Source: Symsagittifera roscoffensis (Eukaryota > Xenacoelomorpha > Acoela > Convolutidae). From it: a stretch of 64,000 bases of DNA. Where the stretch lies: the NCBI RefSeq assembly GCF_963678635.1, contig NC_087062.1:80702751-80766750 (forward strand). Reading direction: 5' to 3'. Under the pieces are notes generated by a model. The model saw only the letters and a program-made list of their open reading frames with translations. It was not told where the DNA came from and did not search any database. Shown piece by piece: positions 1 through 10,300 of the stretch (position 1 is its first letter; the number at the start of each line of letters is the position of its first letter). A program made the position numbers and the translations under genes.

Positions 1-1029
1 GTGTTTTTTATGCCTTGATTAATGTCTGATAATTTGAAAATTCAAAAATTTAAAATATTCATCATTAAAAATTTTGCCATATTAAAAGTTTGTAACTTTT
101 GTTATATAATTTGTGAAAGACAGCTCGAAGACAATTCAGGTCGTTTTTCATGCATTGTAAATGCAAGACCGTCCAACCTTTGGTGCTTTGAGTAAATAAG
201 GTCTTTGTCACTTGTGCTCGGTTGCAAACACAACCGAAAATTTGTCAGGAAAAAATTGTAGCAACAAAAACCAACTTTCTGTTTTATGGAGAAAACCCCT
301 ATCATACAATTTCCATTTATGGGAAAATGTTAATTATAGAGATTTCATACAATTTTCTGTACGTGTGGAATTGTATAAAAAGAAATTTACCATTTATGAG
401 AATTGTATGATAAGCATTTTTGGTCAACCCGGGTATATTGTAATGACGATTTGATTAAATTGTCATTTGTCCTCCGTTTCTATCTGGTTTTCGCAGTGTT
501 TCAATTGATAAAAGTTTATCTGTACCGATTGTAGATTCGACATTACTCATTTTGATTTTTTGGTTACTGGTCCTCAAATTGCGACTATTTGTAATTAAAT
601 GTTTGATTGGTTGTTAAATTGAATGTAATCTAAATTAAACGTTATGTAAAATGTTCTGATAATTTTTTTGTGGTCTTGCGGATGTTTTTCATTTCTGTGT
701 CGGAGTATATGTGAACATTATATGTTTTTTTTGTTTAAATAGTTACATAATTTCAAGGAGAAGCCTTGATAATAATCTATAGGCTTGAGTTATGGAAATC
801 TTTCGACAACTCAAGTTAATTTTGGTTTGTTGCTAAGTTGGCTGAAGACAATATTTTTCAGAATGACTCTAGCATTGTTTTCATATTCAATTGTAAAGAG
901 TTTCGGCTCGGATTGATTCCTTGTTCAAAAAGTTAATGCAAGGATGCACTGACTCGCAATAGTTGAAGATCTTGCAATTAATTTTAACCATGTGAAATAA
1001 GTCACCTGTGTGACGTGTAATCAATTTTT
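1..1029. other. AT-rich stretch without a recognisable gene
   Basis: I see no convincing coding region here. Open frames are short and have no recognisable motif. The only structure is a nested inverted repeat at 301-411, described separately. The stretch probably consists of old, unclassified repeat or intergenic DNA. Confidence 0.5.
301..411. repeat. Nested short inverted repeats
   Basis: ATCATACAATT at 301-311 has an exact reverse complement at 401-411. A second ATACAATT / AATTGTAT pair lies inside it around 348-377. The interval could fold as a small hairpin or be the remnant of a small foldback element. There is no coding content. Confidence 0.4.
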
Positions 1030-1397
1030 TGTTAATTTATGGGTGTTTCAAGACTGCGAAGTTCTCTAATTTGGGACAGTTAATGCGCCATTTATCTTGT
1101 GAAATCAACACGTAAACGGAGATATTACCCCTCTTAGAAATTGTTCCAACTTGAATTGGGGCATGCTATTTGGACTAGTTAATGTTTTTTTATCTGCAAA
1201 AACTATCACTCTGTACTTTAAATAGCTGTAATATTTTTCAATAAGAAAAAAAAACAATTAACTTTTTTTTATGAATTTTTTGAAAATTTCATCTATGTTT
1301 AAAGACAAACACGACTGCATAGACTTTAAAAATTGAAGAGCAACCTTGAAGCAACATTGAAGACTTTGCCCTGACAACGGGCAGTCTTGTTCAAGGG
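1030..1397 (+). repeat. Palindrome-core repeat family, diverged copy 1
   Basis: A diverged copy of the repeat seen about a dozen times in this window. It has the 'tttgggacagttaatgcg' start of the core, 'cacgtaaacggagat', 'aattgttccaacttg', and ends with 'actttgccctgacaacgggc' and 'agtcttgttc'. The palindromic GC core is worn away, so this is one of the older copies. It is non-coding. Confidence 0.6.
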
Positions 1398-1436
1398 TCA
1401 AATCATAATTTATATTGATGCCTTAATAAGCAGAGA

Positions 1437-2215
1437 GGTGAAGCTGAGCTTCGCACTACGTGCGATATAAATAGATCAATCAAAATGAATGAAGCTGCTT
1501 GTGAAAAATACATGCCCAAACAATAGAATGCAAAATCAGCATCGGAACTAAATTAACCAGGCGGCGACAAAGATGAATAATACATCTGAGCAGAGACTCT
1601 TTCAGCCAATGTTTTACTAAATTAAAAACTAATAGAAAATGTTTACGTTCCTCCTTCCCCTCATATCACAAACAGGCATTTAAAAAAAATACCATCAAGC
1701 GACGCAAAAGAGGCCACTAAGCCAATATGAAACAAGCCGGAACCTATCAAGCTGCTGAAAAAAAAATGAAAAACTTAACAATAAAGAAATTTCAACAAAC
1801 CCAGTGATAACAATACAACTTAAAAAATGCGGAGGGGAGCGTAAGAAATGGGTTTTTCTTGAAGCGTCGCAAAATTCGGTCATTAGCTTGATAATAATAA
1901 AGGCCAAAACGGGTTGGGCTGAATAAAAATATAAAGCGAAAACAAAAAGAAATACGAAATCAAGGTAACTAATTTCACAAGTTGCCAAATTAAATCAAAC
2001 AGTAAAAGCAACATTAAAAAAGCAAGGTGAAGGCATTCAGAACAACCAAAAGTTAAGCAGACGAACATTTGGCCGACATTTTTATTTGAAAGAGAATATT
2101 TCCCGTTTGAAGAAAAAAAATATTGCTTGGCCAGTTTCGATCCCAGGAATTTTGTGTCCAAGGCGTGTTGGCTACCTCCACGCTAAGTGCGCTACAACAG
2201 CTAAAAAAAATTGAG
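1437..2215 (-). repeat. tRNA-headed interspersed repeat (SINE-like), old copy
   Basis: The low-coordinate end carries 'gaagctgagcttcgcacta', a palindromic motif recurring near 44.65, 45.41, 48.5 and 57.19 kb. At the other end, 2133-2215, the minus strand shows a tRNA-like stretch with a B-box-like 'gggatcgaaac'. That arrangement fits a minus-strand SINE with a tRNA-derived head, but the 650 bases between the ends are unclassified and may include another insertion. Confidence 0.4.
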
Positions 2216-2739
2216 TTCTTCATGAAACATGGCACCCACTAGAGATGAGTCCAGAAATCCAGATGAGATGAGCCATGTAAACAAACCTAATTATGGGCAA
2301 AAGTCAGATACACGATATCAAAACCGTTGCTTATCGCAGGGTTAATTACAACAAGAAATGTTTTTAAACATGCGCAGAGCTTTCTAATTATGCTACTTTG
2401 CGGTGCTCGTAATTTTGAGATGATTAAATTGCAGTGTTTACACTTGATAACAAATTTGTTAGTTTTGTAAACTCGAAATCTTTTTGACCGCCAGTTTTTT
2501 AAATGGCAAAACCACATTGAAATTGATATGGCAAAATATCGTTGGTCAAAAACAGAACGCAAAAGCTACAAAAGGAAATAACGGAACATTTGTGCTTGTG
2601 TGGTTTTTTATCCAGAGAATTTTCGTATCTTTAACTAGCAAATTCTGAGAGAATTTTCCAAGTCATTCGTAAGGTTTTGTTGTCCTCAGCTCAAAATTAG
2701 AAAAGATATTTTAGCTGTGATTATTCTTTCTTAAGAAAG
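2216..2739. other. No gene recognised
   Basis: AT-rich sequence with only short uninformative open frames. I see no domain, RNA gene or clear repeat boundary here. Confidence 0.4.
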
Positions 2740-3092
2740 GGGGTTTAACTGTTGCCAATGTGGTCAGTTTAGGACAATTAACACGCGATATATTTCGCGC
2801 TGTTCACGTGTAAACGAAGAATACGTCCGTCTTAAATAATGTTCTAAACTGGATTGAGGCATGCTCTTTGTTCTATTTGATATTTTTCTGTAGAGTAAAT
2901 ATATATATATTTGTACTTTATAAAGCGTGTGAGAGGAAAATTTTTGGAAAATTATCTCAAAAACTTTTTGAAATTCTTTTATTTAACTTATTTTGAAAAC
3001 TTTATCAATTATTTCAAAACAACATACGTCTTAGAAAATAAAATGCAGTCGAAACATTCGAGGTTTTGCCCTGATACGAGAAATCTTGTTTT
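2740..3092 (+). repeat. Palindrome-core repeat family, copy 2
   Basis: Contains 'ggacaattaacacgcgata', 'tatttcgcgctgttcacg', 'tgtaaacgaagaatacg' and the terminal 'ttttgccctgatacgag' ending in 'aatcttgttt'. The internal T/A-rich spacer differs from other copies. It lies directly before the tandem LTR-element array. Confidence 0.65.
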
Positions 3093-3195
3093 TTTTTTTC
3101 AATAATCCAATAAACTTGTTTTTCAAATTTTTGAAGATAGTGACGGAATATTTGAGCTCGGGGAGGTTTTCTTCTCAAGTTTGGATTTTTATCCA

Positions 3196-3289
3196 TGTCA
3201 AGAAGTTAGGTTAATCCAATTGACTGTAAGAAAAGCTGAAAAGACGTAGGTACAAATAAACTAAAACTTGCTTAAGACTTGGTAAGGTA
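3196..3289 (-). repeat. 3' LTR of array copy 1
   Basis: Starts TGTCAAGAAG on the plus strand and ends at '...ttggtaaggta'. It is related to the LTR at 6692-6784 and to those at 7652, 11618, 12877, 13837 and 17960. At about 94 bp it is unusually short for an LTR. I see no target-site duplication around the element. Confidence 0.65.
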
Positions 3290-3612
3290 ACCTTTCGAAA
3301 AGGCCTCGTATTATGTCTGATGCGGGTTTCCGACGTTTTTCTTGGAAGCGGCAATTTCATGAACGACGATTTGATGGGCAACGATGCGTTCCTCTCGGCC
3401 ATTCCTTTAGAAAAACCTTGGGTCAAAATGGGGTCTATTCTCTGGATTGCGAGGTCCGTATCAACTGGGATGGTAAACGCCTTCGTGTTCTCAATTGTTG
3501 TTGGGTATTGGAAATCCGACTTCTCACCTTCAATCAAAGTTTCTGGTTGGCTATTATCCATTTCCTCCGGATTATCGAGCTGAAGAATTTGGTGGTATTG
3601 TAGGTTGCTCAA
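3211..3612 (-). pseudogene. 3' tail frame of the LTR element (post-integrase), copy 1
   Basis: An open stretch of about 133 codons on the minus strand, also readable at 7654-8067, 11716-12045 and 13839-14261. It is rich in polar residues, with blocks such as NPEEMDNSQPE and AFTIPVDTDLAIQ, and has no membrane segment. No ATG opens it: the frame starts at TTG, so it is probably the broken 3' end of pol rather than a separate protein. I do not recognise a domain. Conservation between copies is explained by duplication. Confidence 0.45.
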
Positions 3613-4011
3613 GGTTGATGGTAGTAGGTTTCGGGTCGGTTGCGGCTTGAGAAGTGTCCGGCTCGTCTACTAGGTTCGGTTCCTCTGTCCTTAAGGCTTC
3701 TTTTTATATTTTCGCTGGGTCATGAACTGTATTATCTTGTGTATCTTATAGATTGATTCTCTTAAGTGCCTTAAATTCTTTGAGTAGTATAAAGTCGCTA
3801 GCGTCGTCATCAGAGATAATTTCCAACGACATGTTTGCAGATTTTATGTCTGATGTGCCTGGCGGTAATGGTCAGCTGGCATGGCCCCACGGGATCTGAT
3901 CTTGGTTGCTTTCTAATCCAATGAGATATCTAAGTCACTTTTTTTCCTCTTCCTTCTCTCGTAACAGTGTTTCCCTCGAACTATTCATGGATGCGTTTCA
4001 TTTAGCAATGT

Positions 4012-4356
4012 CTAATTCTTCGTATTTAGCCTGGAGATTTCTTTGTGTTGAGTTGCCTTCGAGTTTTTAAATCCGACGTTTCCGGCTAATTTTATCACTT
4101 TTCTAGGTCTTTTTGTGGCATAAAACTTAATCATTTGATTCTTCTTACGAGGGATTGCCTTCTTTGGTTCAGTGGGTCTTTTCCTGGCTAAATCAGATTT
4201 ACGGATTTTTTTACCACTTTTATGAGCTACTGTATGATCCGGTTCCCTTACTATTTTTTTAAAGTTCCTTATAGTATGGTTCGTCCTCTTTTCTGTTCTG
4301 AACTTTTGTATAGATATGGGTCTTACCGATGGGTTATTCAGAACGGGAATGACCAC
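4012..4356 (-). pseudogene. Lys/Arg-rich pol C-terminal remnant, copy 1
   Basis: A highly basic open stretch (blocks such as TEKRTNHTIRNFKKIV and KSGKKIRKSDLARKRP) downstream of the integrase core on the minus strand. Its position and charge fit a retroelement integrase C-terminal region, but no specific motif confirms this. Related sequence is present near 8400-8650 and 14650-15010. Confidence 0.4.
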
Positions 4357-4799
4357 GCCTATGACTTACCTTCATCGGAGCGAGAGAGGCCTTTCACTGG
4401 GGAGCCTGAGCTTGTTGGCATGTGTATCTGTTAGCGTTTGTAGTTTCGTCTGATGAGAAGGATTCGTGGTCCAAGTGTCCGTCTTCTATATCATCGGGAG
4501 CGTCCCAGTCGTGTCGTTTGTCCCGCACATTAGTTTTCTCCCTTTATCTATACATAATAGCTTTTTGTTCCAATCCAAGTTTTTAGTTTTCTCCCTTTAT
4601 CTATACATAATAGCTTTTTGTTCCAATCTAAGTTTTTAAGTTTTTTGATGATGGGATAATTACCAGATTGTGCCAAAAAGTATTTGGTGGTCTACCGAAA
4701 TTTGCTTTAAAATGAGAGAAATTTAGTGATTGTTAAGTTACAGTACATAAACATTTTATAATTTTCAGTAAAGCTATTTCTAAAGAAAATTTTGGTTTT

Positions 4800-4876
4800 T
4801 CATGTGCCATGACCATGAATCGTTCTTTAATTGTTCTAATCAGTTGTTGGACCAGGCCTGTAGCTCTATTGAATTG
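4800..4876 (-). pseudogene. Integrase core fragment, copy 1 (truncated)
   Basis: The minus strand encodes only the end of the integrase catalytic core, matching NRATGLVQQLIRTIKER. In related Ty3/Gypsy integrases a catalytic Glu occupies the position that here reads Gln (GLV-Q-Q). Everything upstream, including the zinc domain and the first two catalytic acids, is deleted at 4870. Confidence 0.6.
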
Positions 4877-5754
4877 TTTATTGTTTTGCATTAGCTCTCC
4901 AAACGGTGTGGATAAGGATCTTAATTTGAATTGAGTATGTTAAATTGGTTGATTGAGCCTATTAACGATCTTATGTCCTTACTAAATCGCGGTTCTTCCA
5001 AGTTTCTATTTGCGTCGGATTTATGGACTGAAGGGGCGGTTCCCTCCGCGTCAATTTGAATCACATTCACTCTATGTCATGAGTCAAAAAATTACATTCT
5101 CCCATTTTATGGCTAATCCTCGTTTTGCAATGTGTGAAATTTGCAAAGTTTCTGCACCATTCTCATTTCAGTTTCCGCGCCATTCTCATTTCAATGATTG
5201 TTTTTTTTTAAAGTTCGTGAAATCGATTGAATATATACAGTTTGAACTCACGTTGGAGTGGTGTGTCGAGAAATTGACAAGGTTGACTGTCAGATTCAAT
5301 TTTTATCTGTTTTACTTCTATCCCGACGGGTGTTTTATTCGGGATCTTCCACGTGTCTGAAAGTTTGGGCGGAGCCTGCTTCTGTGAGACCTATAATCCC
5401 AGATTCGGTAGTTTTTTCTTTCCCAGTAAGTTTCTTTCTGCCCCTTCAAAAATAAACTGTTGTTGATCTTTGGCGTCCCATTCCTTTGATTGTTTTCTCA
5501 CTATGACTTTTCCGATGATATTTATTGTACTTCCGAAGCCTTGGTACGCTTTTCATGAATGATATCGGACTGGCTGAGTCAATTTGTTTTTCTGTTAGGC
5601 AAGGATTAAAATTACCCATTGATACGATCAGTGTCTTCCTCAGTTCAAGACCTTCATGTTTAAAAACTGTTCTTGTTTCCTCTTTTGATTTTGTCCTTCA
5701 CAGCATTCACTTAGTTATCGTTATCTACAGGTAGGACTAAAAAGTCTTCTAAAT

Positions 5755-5975
5755 TTACTTCGACTCGGAATTATCCTGCGGCTTGTTTCTGTGGATTTCT
5801 TGTTCGGGTAGTTTCGGAATTTGTTCGACTATGGTGGTTTGTGTTCTGCCTGAACTTCTACAGTGCTTAGCGGAAGGGCACTTGCAACCGCAGGTATTGC
5901 AGTTTCTCTCTCTTGCTAGACAAGATTTAAGGTAACCCTTCTTGAATTTTGGCCACAATTTCTACATTTATTACT
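5755..5975 (-). pseudogene. Gag nucleocapsid zinc knuckles, copy 1
   Basis: The minus strand encodes two adjoining CCHC-type knuckles, CRNCG followed by ARERNCNTCGCK and AKHCRSS, then a Q/P/E-rich tail. Two knuckles in tandem are typical of Ty3/Gypsy Gag proteins and bind the element RNA. A one-base shift around 5950 separates the first Cys pair from the rest. The usual Gly-His of the second knuckle reads Cys-Pro. The same lesions appear in copies 2 and 3. Confidence 0.7.
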
Positions 5976-6115
5976 TTCTGCAATATTTAGAATTGGTTCG
6001 TTTTTTAAATAATGTGGTTTTTGTACAGTAGTATAACAAGAGACTTTTAAATAAAGTTAAGGTATTTTCGTGCCTTGCTCGTGGACTAGTACATAGGCTA
6101 GCACATTTTCTGGGG

Positions 6116-6691
6116 TCAGATATTCGATGCACACTTTTTTCTGAATTTCACATTCCTCAAGTTATTATTAAAGATTTCTCTGACTATTTCGGTCTCTAGG
6201 CCGCCCAGCTTGCCCAGTTCTGAGAAGAATTTGGGAAACTTTTCTAATGACTCATGATCTTTCTGTCTTTGAGCGAAAAATATGTATCTTTCGTAAGTCA
6301 AGTTTGTAGTTATCGTGAACGTGGTTTTTAATAATTCCCAAAATTTAGGAAAAATTTATATCAAATATTTTTACGGCGAAATTTAAGTGCAAAACATTTT
6401 TGTCATTCTTTGCCAAGTGCCATGAACAGTTGTGATTTTAATTTCTTGTCAATGTCACCGATGTGCAGGCCAATAACTTCGGCGTCATCTTCTGATTTCC
6501 TTCTTCTCATTTTTTCCTTGTGGGCTGATCTCATCGGTGGGTTAATCACATCTTCGATATCCACGGAATCTTTAGCGATGATTGTTAGATGAAACTATCC
6601 GCCTATTTCTCCCAGCCTTGGTGGTTCTCAGTTGATGCGTTGTTCCAAAAGAATCCTAGGCCTCGTAGATTCGACGCAATTGACTGCGCCA
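6116..6691 (-). pseudogene. Gag capsid remnant, copy 1
   Basis: Minus-strand pieces in several frames read as one broken Gag. A short piece follows the primer-binding site, then a charged stretch ending MALGKE (around 6410-6590), then LTYERYIFF with QKDHESLEKF (6116-6301). The last leads towards the zinc knuckles in the expected order. Frameshifts and stops separate all pieces. No intact start codon can be chosen: the ATG at 6690-6692 spans the LTR/primer-site junction. Confidence 0.6.
6682..6691 (-). other. Candidate primer-binding site, copy 1
   Basis: Immediately after the LTR end (...AACA) the minus strand reads TGGCGCAGTC. LTR elements start minus-strand DNA synthesis from a tRNA paired here, and TGGCG(C/T)AGTC fits the 3' end of a serine tRNA. 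It is conserved at 11608-11617 and 17950-17959, but damaged (TAACGCAGTC) in the deleted derivative at 12867-12876. Confidence 0.5.
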
Positions 6692-6784
6692 TGTTAAAAA
6701 TTAGGTTAATCCAGTTGACTGTAAGAATAGCTAAAAAGACGTAGGTATACTTAAACAAAGACTAGTTTAAGACTTGGTTAGGTA
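6692..6784 (-). repeat. 5' LTR of array copy 1
   Basis: The plus strand begins TGTTAAAAATTAGG and ends 'ttggttaggta', followed by 'cgggatctctatt'. It pairs with the LTR at 3196-3289, from which it differs at many bases, so the element is old. Confidence 0.65.
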
Positions 6785-6939
6785 CGGGATCTCTATTAAA
6801 CTAACTAGTAGACTTTTACCTAAGAAGTAATTCAGAGACGTTGGCTTAAGACATTGAGCTAGATAAAAGATAGAATTCGTTAAAAAGTTGAATTGAGCCA
6901 GCCATTTCGATGGAATCTTTTTGTATCATTCAATGGTTA

Positions 6940-7635
6940 TTTAAATCTTGAGCTCAAATTTGAAAAGAAAAATTACGGGTGATCATTTTCGTAAAATTAT
7001 GAGGGTTTAAAGATTGCCATTTTGAGCAATTTGGGACAATTAACGCGCGCTATAATTCGCCCTATTAACGCGTAAGCGTAGATTTAATCTGTCTTAGAAA
7101 TCGTTCCAAATTGGTTGCAAGAAGCTTATTTGCCATAATTGATTTGTTACGAGGAGCGAAATCTTTTGTTTTGCAATTTATGTGGCATGATTTTCATACA
7201 AAATTTTTCTAATTTTAGAAAAAAAAAGTTTTCATTTTACTTTATTTCATTTATTATATCATTCGAAAGATATTGTTGTCTTAAGCTTAAATTTGAAAAA
7301 AAATATAATTCACCTGTTATCATTTTTTGTAAAGTATTGGTGGTTTAAGGATTGCCAATAAGGCCAATTTAGGAAAATTAACGCGCCATATATTCGCGCT
7401 ATTGACGCGTAAACGGAGAATCATATCGTCCTAAAAAAGTTCCAACTTGGTTAAAGCAAGCAGGCTATTTGTCAAAATTGCTACGTAACTAGGAGCTAAA
7501 AATATCATTTTGTATTCTATATGGTGCGTGGGGGATGATTTAAATAAATTCAAAACTTGAATTTTTTTTAATGTATCTATCAGTTTTCAAAACGAACTCT
7601 GCTTTATAGACCATAAAAGGTACTCGGTACTCAAG
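6940..7635 (+). repeat. Two head-to-tail palindrome-core repeats (copies 3 and 4)
   Basis: Two successive copies, with cores at about 7037 and 7376 (period ~340), each with 'ttaacgcgc' and 'ttcgcgctattgacgcgtaa' or close variants. The second is cut at '...aaaaggta', where it is joined to the next LTR-element unit. The same dimer stands at 13.13-13.81 kb and 18.2-18.9 kb. Confidence 0.75.
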
Positions 7636-7651
7636 TTTGGATTTTTATCCA

Positions 7652-7744
7652 TGTCAAGAAGTTAATCCAATTGACTGTAAATAAGAATAGCTAAAAAGAC
7701 GTAGGTATAAATAAACTAAAACTTGCTTAAGACTTGGTAAGGTA
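7652..7744 (-). repeat. 3' LTR of array copy 2a
   Basis: Begins TGTCAAGAAGTTAATCC and ends 'cttggtaaggta', followed by the internal 'acctttcgaaaagg'. It is nearly the same as the LTR at 13837 and close to 3196. Confidence 0.65.
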
Positions 7745-8067
7745 ACCTTTCGAAAAGGTCTCGTATTATGTCTGATGCGGGTTTCCGACGTTTTTCTTGG
7801 AAGCGGCAATTTCATGAACGACGATTTGATGGGCGACGATGCGTTCCTCTCGGCCATTCCTTTAGAAAAACCTTGGGTCAAAATGGGGTCTATTCTCTGG
7901 ATTGCGAGGTCCGTATCAACTGGGATGGTAAACGCCTTCGTGTTCTCAATTGTTGTTGGGTATTGGAAATCCGACTTCTCACCTTCAATCAAAGTTTCTG
8001 GTTGGCTATTATCCATTTCCTCCGGATTATCGAGCTGAAGAATTTGGTGGTATTGTAGGTTGCTCAA
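7654..8067 (-). pseudogene. 3' tail frame of the LTR element, copy 2a
   Basis: Nearly identical to the frame at 3211-3612 (same NPEEMDNSQPE and DTDLAIQRIDPIL blocks), differing by a few residues and a changed C-terminus that runs into the LTR. It opens at TTG, not ATG. Function unknown. Confidence 0.45.
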
Positions 8068-8999
8068 GGTTGATGGTAGTAGGTTTCGGGTCGGTTGCGG
8101 CTTGAGAAGTGTCCGGCTCGTCTACTAGGTTCGGTTCCTCTGTCCTTAAGGCTTCTTTTTATATTTTCGCTGGGTCTTGAACTGCATTATCTTGTGTATC
8201 TTATAGATTGATTCTCTTAAAAGCCTTAAAATCTTTGAGTAGTATAAAGTCGCTAGCGTCGTCATCAGAGATAGTTTCCAACAACATGTTTGCAGATTTT
8301 ATGTCTGGTGTGCCTGGCGGTAATGGTCAGCTAGCTTGGCCCCACGGGATCTGATCTTGGTTGCTTTCTAATCCAATGTGATATCTCTTCCAATGAAAAA
8401 TGATTAAGCATAAAACTTAATCATTTGATTCTTCTTACGAGGGATTGCCTTCTTTGGTTCAGTGGCTCTTTTCCTGGCTAAATCAAATTTTTGGATTATT
8501 TTACCACTTTTATGAGCTACTGTATGATCCGGTTCCCTTACTTTTTTTAAAAGTTCCTTATAGTATGGTTCGTCCTCTTTTCTGTTCTGAATTTTTGTAT
8601 AGATATGGGTCTTACCGATGGTTTATTCAGAACGGAAATGACCACGCCTAGGACTTACCTTCATCGGAGCGAGAGAGGCCTTTCACTGGGGAGCCTGAGC
8701 TTGTTGGCATGTGTATATGTTAGCGTTTGTAGTTTCGTCTGATGAGAAGGATTCGTGGTCCAAGTGTCCGTCTTCTATATCATCGGGAGCATCCCAGTCG
8801 TGTCGTTTGTCCCGCACATTAGTTTTCTCCCTTTATCTATACATAATAGCTTTTTGTTCCAATCCAAGTTTTTTGATGATGGGATAATTACCAGATTGTG
8901 CCAAATAGTATTTGGTGGCTTACCGAAATTTGATTTAAAAAGAGAGAAATTTAGTGATTGTTAAGTTACAGTCTATAAACATTTTATAGTTTTCAGTAA

Positions 9000-9370
9000 A
9001 GCTATTTCTAAAGAAAATTTTGGTTTTTCATGTGCCATGACCATGAATCGTTCTTTAATTGTTCTAATCAGTTGTTGGACCAGGCTTGTAGCTCTATTCA
9101 CCCCGGAGGGCTGAATATAACGTTAATTATTTTTTCTCGGCAACAATCTTGGACTTCTTTAAAAACAATTCCCGACCCTTGGTCCGTTCTAATGGTTCCA
9201 GGTAGTCCATGCAGGGTTATGTACTTCCTAAGAAGGTTATATACTTATAGGTTAAGTAGGGTTATATACTTCTTATATGACAGACTTAGCACTTAGCAGA
9301 TTTACTAGATGTTATTTGCGCAGAAGGTGATTTTGAGAATCGGTTTACGCACACGAGTATATATGTTTTG
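9000..9370 (-). pseudogene. Integrase catalytic core, copy 2a (broken, catalytic residues changed)
   Basis: The minus strand encodes, across frameshifts and stops, the retroviral-type integrase core that would join element DNA to the host. LNFAGPLLL leads to CVNRFSKSPSAQ, then HGLPGTIRTDQGSG, then FSPPG, then NRATSLVQQLIRTIKER. In family members the first motif has VDRFSK, so the first catalytic Asp reads Asn. The second Asp (RTDQG) is kept. The catalytic Glu (GLVER) reads Gln. Copy 3 shows the same two changes. Confidence 0.7.
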
Positions 9371-9686
9371 TTCCCCAAGTTAAAAGTAGCGGGCCGGCAA
9401 AGTTTAGCTCGTTTTCTTGATTTGGTTCTACGAGCGATAGGAGCTTTCCGATGTCTTCAAGTTTTGATAGAGGTGTTAAATTTTTACTTTCTTTAACGCC
9501 CTCAATACAGTTCTTTCCGTGAACGTGGATTTCTCGGTAGATTTTTGGCAACCAGATGTAAAGGGTTACCAGACTTTTTCGTGCGAATTGGCCAGGGTGT
9601 GCTTTGTGTAGCCTACGTAGCATAGTAGTCCTTAGGCATGCTGGTATTACAAGTCTCCCGTCGATCCTAATTGTGAGGCATTGCAT
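9345..9686 (-). pseudogene. Integrase N-terminal zinc domain (H2C2), copy 2a
   Basis: About 113 codons. LRRLHKAHPGQFARKSL gives the HHCC-domain histidines, IWLPKIYREIHVHGKNC gives the first Cys, and the second Cys (usually NCxxC) reads Gly. It continues to LVEPNQENELNFAGPL, the conserved entry to the catalytic core. This is the standard order for Ty3/Gypsy integrases. The lost zinc ligand and following breaks make it non-functional. Confidence 0.8.
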
Positions 9687-9689
9687 TTT

Positions 9690-9910
9690 GTTCTTGTACT
9701 GAGTTTGACGTCGAAATGGAGGTGTGTTACCGTATTACAAATTTCTTTTTTGATTTTCTCGAACGCAGTAAAATGTTACTCACACCAATTGAATTGTTTA
9801 TTGTTTTGCATTAGCTCTCCAAACGGTGTAGATAAGGATCTTAATTTGAATTGAGAATCCTAAATTGGTTGATTGAGCCTATTAACGATCTTATGTCCTT
9901 ACTACATCGC
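9690..9910 (-). pseudogene. RT thumb / RNase H boundary remnant, copy 2a
   Basis: On the minus strand, TPFGELMQNNKQFNWCE and TAFEKIKKEI match the well-known linker between reverse transcriptase and RNase H in Gypsy polyproteins (pattern APL..LL....F.W....Q.AFE.LK). The palm domain with its Asp-Asp motif is not found upstream in this or the other copies. Confidence 0.6.
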
Positions 9911-9989
9911 GGTTCTTTCAAGTTTCCATTTGCGTCGGATTTATGAACTGAAGGGGCGGTTCCCTCCGCGTCAATTTGAATCACAGTCA

Positions 9990-10300
9990 CTCTATGTCAT
10001 GAGTCAAAAATTACATTTCACCCATTTTATGGCTAATCCTCGTTTTGCAATGTGTGAAAGTTGCAAAGTTTCTGCACCATTCTCATTTCAGTTTCCGCAC
10101 CATTCTCTTCTCAATGCCTGTTTTTTTTTAAAGTTCGGGAAATCGATTGGATATATACAGTTTGAACTCACGTTGGAGTGGTGTGTCGAGAAATTGACAA
10201 GGTTGACTGTCAGATTCAAATTTTATCTGTTTTACTTCATCCCGACGGGTGTTTTATTCGGGATCTTCCACGTGTCTGAAAGTGTGGGCGGAGCCTGTTT
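9990..10300 (-). pseudogene. Possible aspartic protease remnant, copy 2a
   Basis: Between the zinc knuckles and the RT remnant the minus strand reads IPNKTPVGI, then VKQIKIESDSQPCQFL, followed by a DT-like step and NVSSN in another frame. The placement and the QFL-D-T start suggest the DTG site of a retroelement protease, but the motif is damaged and I am not sure. Confidence 0.3.

Larger units (their letters stand above)
3196..6784 (-). mobile_element. Ty3/Gypsy (mag-like) LTR element, array copy 1, defective
   Basis: A minus-strand LTR retroelement remnant flanked by two related ~93-bp terminal repeats (3196-3289 and 6692-6784; shared 'ttaggttaatcca', 'aagacgtaggta', 'taagacttggt'). Next to the high-coordinate LTR the minus strand reads TGGCGCAGTC, a plausible primer-binding site of the serine-tRNA type. 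From 5' to 3' on the minus strand it holds a gag remnant, CCHC zinc knuckles, a scrap of pol, the last part of the integrase core, and a 3' tail frame. Compared with copy 3, about 690 bp of integrase and RT-end sequence is missing at position 4870, with an ATT microhomology at the junction. Short LTRs and a Ser-type primer site fit the mag lineage (from memory). It cannot move by itself. Confidence 0.8.

Noticed and set aside
2881-2915. Short (TA)n stretch as a promoter TATA box
   Set aside because: It is part of the A/T-rich spacer of a repeat copy and has no gene downstream.
3313-3603. Plus-strand frame over the LTR-element tail (and its copies at 7768 and 13953)
   Set aside because: It is the shadow of the minus-strand pol tail. 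The element's gene order is on the minus strand.
6690-6692. ATG at the LTR/primer-site junction as the Gag start
   Set aside because: It overlaps the LTR end and primer-binding site and leads to a stop after about 29 codons. It is more likely incidental.
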